Of a stretch of DNA of 64,000 nt, positions 58,254 to 64,000 are shown in pieces. A program made the position numbers and the translations under genes. Under the pieces are notes generated by a model, which saw only the letters and a list, made by a program, of their open reading frames with translations, made no database searches and had not been told where the DNA came from. The stretch is from Eudoraea adriatica DSM 19308 (GTDB lineage Bacteria > Bacteroidota > Bacteroidia > Flavobacteriales > Flavobacteriaceae): NCBI RefSeq assembly GCF_000382125.1, contig NZ_KB907546.1, forward strand, positions 434,001 through 498,000. The letters run 5' to 3'. The first letter of the stretch is position 1; every line of letters starts with the position of its first letter.

Positions 58254-59266
58254 CGGGTAAGCTGTTCTTTATAATTTTCCAACAAGGCTTCAAAATGCTT
58301 TACCGTCTCTTCCATATTGTTATCGCTTTTCCCACCTGCTGCGTTAGTGTGCCCGCCTCCGTGAAAGTGGTTTCTGGCAAACTCATTTACTGAAAATTCT
58401 CCTTCTGATCGAAAAGAAATTTTAATAATTCCTTCCTCCTTATTTTCAATAAAAATAACTGCGAAACGAATATCCTGAAGTGTCAGACCATAGTTTACAA
58501 AACCTTCAGTATCTCCTTTTTTATAATTGTGCGCATCCAATTCGGCCTGACTCAAACTCATATAGGCCGTGTTATAATTCTTGAGGATAACCATATTTTT
58601 TAATGCACAACTTAAGAGCTTTAATCTATCCGGAGTATTTGTATCAAATATTTTATTTTGAACTTCAAAGCTATTCGCACCTTTATCTATAAGATCGGCT
58701 GCAACCTGATGTGTTTTACTTGATGTTGAGGAATACTTAAAAGAACCTGTATCAGTTACAATTCCGGCATATAAGCATTCAGCAATTTCACTGGTAATCT
58801 TGTTTGCATCACCAAGAGAACTAATAAAATTATATATCATTTCGGCCGTAGAACTCATCTTTGTATCTGAATAAGTTATTTTGGCATAACTATCCGGGGC
58901 CTGATGGTGGTCTATCATGATAAATGTTGCACCTAGCCCTTCCAAGATTGGCGTCATCTGCCCAACTCTGCCCAGCTGATTAAAATCGAGGGTAAAACAA
59001 AGGTCAGAACTATTGAGGTATTCCATCGCTGCTGCATTATCTCTCTCGAAATTGAGAACTTCCGGGGTGCCGGGTAAGAATTTTAGAAACCTGGGGTAAT
59101 CATTGGGGACAATTACCCTTGCTTCCTGTCCAATTAATTTTAGATAATACCATAAACCCAGCGAGGAGCCAATGGCATCACCATCGGGGTTTTTATGGGG
59201 CACAATTACTATCCTTTTCGGCTTGGAGAGCAGTGCTTTTATGACCTTTACATCCTCAGAATTCAT
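58250..59266 (-). CDS. DHH-DHHA1 phosphoesterase, NrnA-like
   Basis: A 338-residue cytosolic Mn-dependent phosphoesterase, likely degrading nano-RNA and/or pAp. Motifs: HKNPDGDAIGSSLGL (Asp28, Asp30), LDFN near residue 95, MIDHHQAPDSYA (DHH), GIVTDTGSFKYSSTS, and the DHHA1 end GGGHTNAAGGKS. The order and length are those of NrnA. It lies first in nrnA-gldI-PPIase, with a -7 box 5 bases before the ATG. Exact substrate choice between oligoribonucleotides and pAp cannot be called from sequence. Confidence 0.92.
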   Translation of the reverse strand: MNSEDVKVIKALLSKPKRIVIVPHKNPDGDAIGSSLGLWYYLKLIGQEARVIVPNDYPRFLKFLPGTPEVLNFERDNAAAMEYLNSSDLCFTLDFNQLGRVGQMTPILEGLGATFIMIDHHQAPDSYAKITYSDTKMSSTAEMIYNFISSLGDANKITSEIAECLYAGIVTDTGSFKYSSTSSKTHQVAADLIDKGANSFEVQNKIFDTNTPDRLKLLSCALKNMVILKNYNTAYMSLSQAELDAHNYKKGDTEGFVNYGLTLQDIRFAVIFIENKEEGIIKISFRSEGEFSVNEFARNHFHGGGHTNAAGGKSDNNMEETVKHFEALLENYKEQLTR

Positions 59267-59271
59267 GCGCG

Positions 59272-59279
59272 CAAAGATA
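59272..59279 (-). promoter_or_regulatory. -7 box before nrnA-gldI
   Basis: TATCTTTG on the minus strand, 5 bases before the ATG at 59266. A transcript from it would be leaderless or nearly so. Confidence 0.45.
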
Positions 59280-59296
59280 CAATTAAATTAGAGATT

Positions 59297-59341
59297 CCCT
59301 ATAGGGCTTATTTTAAAAGTAAGGTAGAGCTTACTACTTTT
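59297..59341. repeat. Small inverted repeats in the nrnA/phoD-like gap
   Basis: A perfect 10-base palindrome CCCTATAGGG (59297-59306) is followed by arms AAAAGTA (59315-59321) and TACTTTT (59335-59341). Both are short and AT-rich; they may be regulator sites for the divergent genes. Confidence 0.3.
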
Positions 59342-59436
59342 CTTATGCAACTTTATTATACCTCTCAAAAGTAATTTGGTGAGGTATTAATATTCCTTTT
59401 TTAAAAGTTTATTTTAGCTAACAAAATATCGGCTTA

Positions 59437-60465
59437 ATGAATAAATCAATCCTTGTTTTAATCGTTTTCGCTTTACTTTCAGGGTGTACTACGAAAAAAA
59501 AATCATTAAAGACAACTGTTCCTGAGTCCCAAATTACCATTGCTTTCGGCTCTTGTAACAAGCAAAACTTAGAAAATTTTTTATGGGATGATATAAAAGA
59601 GGCAGATCCGTTATTATGGATTTGGGGTGGGGATATAGTCTATGCAGATACGGATGATGTATCGAAAATAAGGGAATTATATAACGCTCAAAATAAGGTT
59701 ACAGGCTACAAAAAATTAAAAAAGAATACTCAGGTAATTGGAACCTGGGACGATCACGACTATGGTTTAAATGATGGAGGCTCCGAATTTGTATCTAAAA
59801 GACAAAGCCAGCAGGCTTTTTTAGATTTTATTGACGTACCGGCAGATCATCCCAGACGAATGCAGGAGGGAGTTTATTTTGCCTATCATTATAACAGCGA
59901 TCTGGGCAAAATAAAAATACTTGTTTTAGATACACGATATTTTAGATCGGCTTTAACCCGGGATAAAGAAACTGACAAACCATATAAACCTAACCCATAT
60001 GGACAGGGAACACTTCTTGGAGAAACACAATGGAAATGGCTTGCCAATGAGTTGAACAATTCGGATGCGGATTTTAATCTTGTAGTTAGCAGCATTCAAT
60101 TCTTGTCTAATGAACACGGTTTTGAGTGTTGGGGAAATTTCCCCCACGAAGTAGATAGATTTAAAAAGTTGCTTGTGGATTCGCAGGCTAAAGGGGTGTT
60201 GATTCTTTCCGGGGACCGCCATATTTCTGAATTTTCGAAAGTGGAAATTCCGGGACTTTCCTATCCATTGATTGATTTTACAAGTAGCGGGCTAACTCAT
60301 GCATACTCTGATTTTTCCGGAGAACCTAATCCATATCGAATAGGAGGTGTTATATCTAAAGAGAGTTTTGGATTGGTAAAGTTCAATTTGATTACCAGGG
60401 AAGTTATTTTACAAATTGTAGAAAATGATGGCATTGTACCCCTGGAATTAAGACAGAATTATTAA
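59437..60465 (+). CDS. PhoD-like alkaline phosphatase family lipoprotein
   Basis: A 342-residue lipoprotein (lipobox LLSGC, Cys17) of the PhoD metallophosphatase family. Metal-binding motifs are FGSCNKQ, WGGDIVYADTDD, GTWDDHDYGLNDGG and LILSGDRHISEF, followed by LIDFTSSGLTHAY. These cover the metal and phosphate ligands of PhoD. Family members hydrolyse phosphate mono- and diesters; some are phospholipases. It lacks the N-terminal domain of Bacillus PhoD. It lies just before ndk on the same strand, 48 bases apart, but ndk has its own promoter. Confidence 0.9.
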   Translation: MNKSILVLIVFALLSGCTTKKKSLKTTVPESQITIAFGSCNKQNLENFLWDDIKEADPLLWIWGGDIVYADTDDVSKIRELYNAQNKVTGYKKLKKNTQVIGTWDDHDYGLNDGGSEFVSKRQSQQAFLDFIDVPADHPRRMQEGVYFAYHYNSDLGKIKILVLDTRYFRSALTRDKETDKPYKPNPYGQGTLLGETQWKWLANELNNSDADFNLVVSSIQFLSNEHGFECWGNFPHEVDRFKKLLVDSQAKGVLILSGDRHISEFSKVEIPGLSYPLIDFTSSGLTHAYSDFSGEPNPYRIGGVISKESFGLVKFNLITREVILQIVENDGIVPLELRQNY

Positions 60466-60467
60466 TG

Positions 60468-60498
60468 TTGTGGTTTGCTATAAGAAAATGTATTTTTG
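60468..60498 (+). promoter_or_regulatory. Promoter of ndk
   Basis: TTG (60468-60470), a 20-base spacer and TATTTTTG (60491-60498) match the Bacteroidota consensus on both elements. The box ends 15 bases before the ATG, giving a leader of about 10 bases. Confidence 0.65.
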
Positions 60499-60513
60499 CC
60501 CAAAATTTTATAA

Positions 60514-60933
60514 ATGACAGCTAACAGAACTTTTACAATGATAAAACCAGATGCGGTAGAAAATGGCCATATCGGGGCGATTTTAGAAAAAATCACATCA
60601 GCGGGATTCAAGATCATTGCAATGAAATATACTCAATTGAGCAGACGTGATGCGCAGCAGTTTTATGCAATTCACCGTGAACGACCATTTTTTGACGAGT
60701 TGGTTCAGTTTATGACAAGGGGGCCTATAGTTTCTGCTATTTTAGAAAAAGATAATGCAGTAGATGATTTCAGGGCTTTAATAGGGGCTACAAATCCTGC
60801 GGAAGCTGCTGAAGGAACCATAAGAAAATTGTTTGCAAAAGACATAGGAGAGAACGCCATACACGGTTCAGATAGTGACGAAAATGCGGCAATAGAAGGA
60901 AGTTTCCATTTTTCAGGCAGGGAAATTTACTAA
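60514..60933 (+). CDS. ndk: Nucleoside diphosphate kinase
   Basis: Equalises nucleoside triphosphate pools by phosphate transfer through a phospho-histidine. The 139-residue protein begins [19 protein letters not shown] (Lys11), has [35 protein letters not shown] and the catalytic His117 in [15 protein letters not shown]. Length fits the short bacterial form. It has a well-formed promoter of its own and converges on the recF-lipoprotein-DUF721 operon. Confidence 0.97.
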   Translation: MTANRTFTMIKPDAVENGHIGAILEKITSAGFKIIAMKYTQLSRRDAQQFYAIHRERPFFDELVQFMTRGPIVSAILEKDNAVDDFRALIGATNPAEAAEGTIRKLFAKDIGENAIHGSDSDENAAIEGSFHFSGREIY

Positions 60934-60970
60934 GGGGAAATACCGAAAAATTTCATCTAAACCGAACAGT

Positions 60971-61264
60971 TTACCTCAAAACAATATTTTTTACCAAATC
61001 TTTGTTTAGTTCTTCATTGAGCATATCAATGATCCTTGATTTACCATGACTTAGTTCTTCCCGCAATACGGACGAGGAAAGTGAGACAAAAAGAGTATTG
61101 TTTCGCAACTCAACTGCAGTCGTATAATTATTCACACCATTTCCCATTATCTTTTCCCAGGCTTCCCGGGCCAGGACCTTGTCCATGCCATTCTGCAATT
61201 TATTTTCTTTAATAAATTCATTTAAGGCTTCTCCTAGCGAATGAAGATTTTTTTCTCTGGCCAT
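60971..61264 (-). CDS. DUF721 (DciA-like) protein
   Basis: A 97-residue protein of the DUF721 family: KNLHSLGEALNEFIKENKLQNGMDKVLAREAWEKIMGNGVNNYTTAVEL then LFVSLSSSVLREELSHGKSRIIDMLNEEL. The family includes DciA, the ancestral loader of the replicative helicase DnaB, and this K-homology-like core is present. Being in an operon with recF fits a DNA-replication role. Its ATG shares one base with the stop of the lipoprotein gene before it. The DciA role in Bacteroidota is inferred from the family. Confidence 0.88.
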   Translation of the reverse strand: MAREKNLHSLGEALNEFIKENKLQNGMDKVLAREAWEKIMGNGVNNYTTAVELRNNTLFVSLSSSVLREELSHGKSRIIDMLNEELNKDLVKNIVLR

Positions 61265-61683
61265 TATTCTTTAATACTGATGGTTTGAAAGCGCCTGTAA
61301 TTATAAGACAGACCTTCTTTATTTTTAACAACCATTCTGGTTTTATTAATCATAATTATTTGCTCTTCCCAATTGCTTAAATCATTCTTATACACCATCC
61401 AGAATGAGCCATCTTTTTCATTTATTTGGAATGACTCGGCATCACTGGAAGTGGTAAAAGTCCCATCAAATTTGGGCTGCATTTTCTTGCGAAAACCTTG
61501 CATTTTGTCATATTCAAAATAATCAATGGTCATATTGACATCATATTCCTTGGTTTTTCCATTAGGAAATTTAACCTCCTGTATCTCCCAATATCCATTG
61601 ATGTAATTTAAATCAGATACAGAAATCCCTTCCGAACAAGAAAGAAAGCAAAAAATAAGCAATAAAGTGAGCCACTTTTGCAT
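61264..61683 (-). CDS. Lipocalin-like lipoprotein
   Basis: A 139-residue lipoprotein (lipobox CFLSC, Cys16). The mature part is a short beta-rich domain: YINGYWEIQEVKFPNGKTKEYDVN, FEYDKMQGFRKKMQPKFDGTF, MIMINKTRMVVKN. The G-x-W near the mature N-terminus is the lipocalin signature. Its partner is unknown; it sits between recF and the DUF721 gene, a conserved flavobacterial order even though the lipoprotein itself is not obviously linked to DNA repair. One base overlaps with the next gene. Confidence 0.8.
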   Translation of the reverse strand: MQKWLTLLLIFCFLSCSEGISVSDLNYINGYWEIQEVKFPNGKTKEYDVNMTIDYFEYDKMQGFRKKMQPKFDGTFTTSSDAESFQINEKDGSFWMVYKNDLSNWEEQIIMINKTRMVVKNKEGLSYNYRRFQTISIKE

Positions 61684-61684
61684 A

Positions 61685-62764
61685 TCACAATTTAAAAATT
61701 TTATAGGATTGATGAATAGATTTCACAACATTTTCCGTCCGCTCCGGGTGTGTGTCACTTATAAATATTTGCCCAAAATTTTCATCATCCACCAAGGTTA
61801 TAATATGTTTAACCCTTTTTTCATCCAATTTGTCAAAGATATCATCCAAAAGCATAATTGGCGTTGTTCCGGCATGTGCTTTAAGAAATTGAAACTGAGC
61901 AAACTTCAGGGCAATTAAAAATGATTTTTGCTGACCCTGGCTTCCAAATTTCTTTATTGGATAATTTTCTATTTCAAAACGAAGATCATCCTTATGTATG
62001 CCAACAGAGGTATATTGCAGGGCCCTGTCTTTTTCAATATTACTTTCGAGTAGTGAGAGAAGGTCCCGGGAGAACAATTTACTTTCATAATGTATGTTAA
62101 CCAATTCCTCTCCGCCGGTTATTGCTAAGTATTGTTCTTTAAAAATAGGAATAAAATCTTCAACAAACGCCGCCCTTTTATTGAAAATACTGGTTCCAAA
62201 ACCATTCAGCTGTTCGTTATACACCGAAATGGTAGCCTGATCAAAGGAATGGTTAATTGCAAAATATTTCAGCAGGGTATTCCGCTGCTGAAGTATTTTG
62301 TTATACTTAAGAAGTGTTTGCAGGTACTCCTTATCTGACTGTGATATAACACTGTCCATAAATTTTCTTCTAATATCACTTCCTTCTAGAATTAGATCTC
62401 TGTCGGCTGGCGAGATAATAACCAGAGGCAATAGTCCAATGTGATCAGATAAACGATCATAAACTTTATTGTTGCGTTTAATGATTTTTTTCATGCCTTT
62501 TTTGAGGCTGCAAACAATTTTTTCGTTCCTGTCTCTGAGTTTGAAGATACCTTCAATGATAAAAAAGTCTTCCCCGTGTTTTATATTCTGACCGGCCAGT
62601 GGATTGAAATAACTTTTACCAAATGCAAGGTGGTAAATAGCATCCAGGATATTGGTTTTCCCCTTTCCATTATCCCCAACAAAACAATTTGTTTTGGAAT
62701 CGAATTCAAATTGCCGTTCTTCAAAATTTTTGTAGTTAACCAGCGATAAATTCTTCAGAAACAT
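61685..62764 (-). CDS. recF: DNA replication and repair protein RecF
   Basis: An ABC-type ATPase that loads RecA at gapped DNA with RecO and RecR. The 359-residue protein starts [19 protein letters not shown], has Walker [10 protein letters not shown] (30-38), [57 protein letters not shown] (signature) and Walker [19 protein letters not shown]. All parts match RecF. It is the first gene of a three-gene operon with the lipoprotein (1 base gap) and DUF721. Confidence 0.96.
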   Translation of the reverse strand: MFLKNLSLVNYKNFEERQFEFDSKTNCFVGDNGKGKTNILDAIYHLAFGKSYFNPLAGQNIKHGEDFFIIEGIFKLRDRNEKIVCSLKKGMKKIIKRNNKVYDRLSDHIGLLPLVIISPADRDLILEGSDIRRKFMDSVISQSDKEYLQTLLKYNKILQQRNTLLKYFAINHSFDQATISVYNEQLNGFGTSIFNKRAAFVEDFIPIFKEQYLAITGGEELVNIHYESKLFSRDLLSLLESNIEKDRALQYTSVGIHKDDLRFEIENYPIKKFGSQGQQKSFLIALKFAQFQFLKAHAGTTPIMLLDDIFDKLDEKRVKHIITLVDDENFGQIFISDTHPERTENVVKSIHQSYKIFKL

Positions 62765-62831
62765 TGGGAAAGTAATTTGGTAATATACATGGAAGGTGCA
62801 AATTATCGAAAAATAACGAATAATTTGGCTT

Positions 62832-62859
62832 TTGGTTTTGGATAAAACCTTTATTTTTG
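62832..62859 (+). promoter_or_regulatory. Promoter of the TPR-ribH pair
   Basis: TTG (62832-62834), a 17-base spacer and TATTTTTG (62852-62859) fit the consensus. The box ends 20 bases before the ATG at 62880, and its position rules out the longer frame that would start at 62832. Confidence 0.6.
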
Positions 62860-62879
62860 CGCGACCAATAAATTTTAAG

Positions 62880-63647
62880 ATGGCAACATATAAGAAAAGA
62901 GGTTACAAGCCTAAAAATAAAGCCGAGGAAAGAGAACTTGCTTCTCAGAAAAGTGCAACGGCCGAGGTTTTTAGCAGCTTAGATGAGAGTGCTTCAAAAT
63001 CGGAACAATGGGTGGCCAAAAATCAAAATTACATCCTTGGACTTATAGGTGTAATTGCCATTGCGGTTTTAGGTTATCTTGCTTATAATCAGTTCATTCA
63101 GACACCAAAAGAGGCAAATGCTGCCAATGAACTTTTTTATCCGCAACAATACTTTGATCAGGCATTAAACAATACATCGGAAAAGGATTCCTTGTTTACT
63201 TTGGCATTAAATGGTGCTGAAGGGAAATATGGATTTCTGGATATAATTGACGAATATAAAGGCACAAAGGCAGCTAACCTGGCAAATTATTCTGCAGGCA
63301 TGGCATATTTGAACATGCAACAATACGAAGATGCCATCAGACATTTGGAGAGCTTTTCATCCGATGACGCAATACTGGGTGCCCTGGCTAAAGGTGGAAT
63401 TGGAGATGCCTTTATGCAATTAGGGCAGGCTTCAGATGCCCTTGGGTATTACGAATCGGCATTTGCGCACAATACTAATGACTACACTACTCCAAGATAT
63501 CTCTTCAAAGCGGGGGTGACAGCTATGGAATTGAATCAGAATGATAAGGCACTTCAGTATTTCCAGAGAATTAAAGATGAATTTTCAAATTCGGAAGAGG
63601 CCAAAACCATAGATACCTTTATTGGAATGGCTAAAAGCAAGAAGTAA
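62880..63647 (+). CDS. Membrane-anchored tetratricopeptide protein
   Basis: A 255-residue protein with a basic cytosolic N-terminus ([19 protein letters not shown]), one membrane helix at about 52-70 ([22 protein letters not shown]), and a periplasmic TPR part ([73 protein letters not shown]). It resembles YfgM/BamD-like TPR proteins. The start chosen lies after the promoter. It lies directly upstream of ribH with no gap, an arrangement I recall as common in Flavobacteriaceae. The role is unknown; scaffold for envelope assembly is possible. Confidence 0.87.
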   Translation: MATYKKRGYKPKNKAEERELASQKSATAEVFSSLDESASKSEQWVAKNQNYILGLIGVIAIAVLGYLAYNQFIQTPKEANAANELFYPQQYFDQALNNTSEKDSLFTLALNGAEGKYGFLDIIDEYKGTKAANLANYSAGMAYLNMQQYEDAIRHLESFSSDDAILGALAKGGIGDAFMQLGQASDALGYYESAFAHNTNDYTTPRYLFKAGVTAMELNQNDKALQYFQRIKDEFSNSEEAKTIDTFIGMAKSKK

Positions 63648-64000
63648 ATGGCTACGTCCAACAAAAATCTGTCGGTATATGACAAGAAAACAATCCCAAA
63701 TTCGAAGGCTCTTCGGTTTGGGATTGTTGTTTCAGAGTGGAATTCAGAGATTACAGAAGGCCTTTATAAAGGGGCAGAAAGTGCGCTATTGGATTGTGGT
63801 GTAAACCAGGATAATATTTTAAGATGGAATGTTCCAGGCAGCTTTGAGCTTATATTTGGCTGTAAAAAGATGATACAGAAAAATAATCCGGATGCAGTAA
63901 TTGCGATAGGTAGCGTAATTCGAGGGGAAACCAAGCACTTTGATTTTGTGTGCAGTGCCGCCGCCCAGGGGATAAAAGACCTGAATGTGATTACCGACAC
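63648..64000 (+). CDS. ribH: 6,7-dimethyl-8-ribityllumazine synthase, cut by the window edge
   Basis: Condenses 3,4-dihydroxybutanone phosphate with ribitylaminouracil, the penultimate step of riboflavin synthesis. I translated the last 353 bases by hand: the ATG at 63648 directly follows the TPR stop (TAAATG), and the frame stays open to the end. It reads MATSNKNLSVYDKKTIPNSK, then FGIVVSEWNSEITEGLY, WNVPGSFELIFG, VIAIGSVIRGETKHFDFVC, and AAAQGIKDLNVIT. These are the lumazine synthase substrate-binding residues, including the catalytic His in TKHFDF. The C-terminal part is beyond the window. Confidence 0.95.
   Translation, partial: MATSNKNLSVYDKKTIPNSKALRFGIVVSEWNSEITEGLYKGAESALLDCGVNQDNILRWNVPGSFELIFGCKKMIQKNNPDAVIAIGSVIRGETKHFDFVCSAAAQGIKDLNVITD

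Overview
The window is an AT-rich stretch of chromosome from a member of the Bacteroidota, most likely family Flavobacteriaceae. The evidence is the gliding-motility lipoprotein GldI, two type IX secretion (T9SS) type B cargo proteins with the C-terminal 'FTPNGDG.ND' domain, flavobacterial families such as DUF5606, DUF3810 and OstA-like, many lipoproteins, and repeated TAnnTTTG boxes just upstream of start codons, which is the Bacteroidota -7 promoter element. The genus cannot be fixed from the sequence. I saw no rRNA, tRNA, CRISPR array, transposase, integrase or phage gene; the region looks like core chromosome with a few accessory blocks. Fifty-seven protein genes are annotated, the last (ribH) cut by the window edge.

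Layout: 0.1-4.3 kb holds plus-strand housekeeping genes (LON-domain protein, sucC, a small secreted protein, a TerB-like protein, Hsp20) with a minus-strand DUF1456 gene. 4.3-11.5 kb is a minus-strand run read as ABC ATPase, ABC-2 permease, two paralogous T9SS cargo proteins and uvrB. 11.6-16.9 kb holds an unrecognised protein that looks like a divergent aminoglycoside-phosphotransferase-type kinase, a nucleoid-associated protein, a pRiA4b ORF-3-like protein, heme A synthase and a tRNA nucleotidyltransferase/HD protein. 17.0-21.5 kb is an envelope-glycan cluster: threonylcarbamoyl-AMP synthase, a GT2 enzyme, a fusion of a degenerate GT2 domain to a GT9 heptosyltransferase, and a WaaE-like GT2. 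21.6-24 kb has dapD divergent from ruvX-def-DUF5606. 24-30.8 kb is an accessory carbohydrate block (GH20 hexosaminidase, SGNH hydrolase, beta-lactamase-fold hydrolase, DUF5916 outer-membrane protein, DUF1080 lipoprotein). 30.9-40.2 kb runs on the minus strand: OstA-like LPS-transport protein, class III aminotransferase, TPR protein, two DUF368 lipid-carrier transporters, aroE and a five-repeat DUF349 protein. 40.2-47.4 kb is a tight four-gene planctomycete-type cytochrome operon (PSCyt1/DUF1549/LamG/DUF1553, DUF1501, beta-propeller, DUF2231-cytochrome-LRR). 47.6-55 kb holds relA/spoT-fur-purA, an M48 protease, a SpoU methyltransferase and DUF3810. 55-64 kb has pepD, the nrnA-gldI-PPIase operon, a PhoD-like phosphatase, ndk, the recF-lipoprotein-DUF721 operon, and a membrane TPR protein followed by ribH.

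Functional themes are envelope building (glycosyltransferases, DUF368, OstA-like, dapD), surface export and gliding (T9SS cargo, GldI), stringent response and purine supply (relA/spoT with purA), and extracytoplasmic degradation or oxidation of an unknown polymer (GH20 block and the cytochrome operon). The observations most worth following are the cytochrome operon, the GT2-GT9 fusion whose GT2 half has lost its metal-binding and catalytic acids, the hidden kinase-like protein, and the set of promoter boxes lying so close to start codons that many mRNAs should have very short or no leaders.
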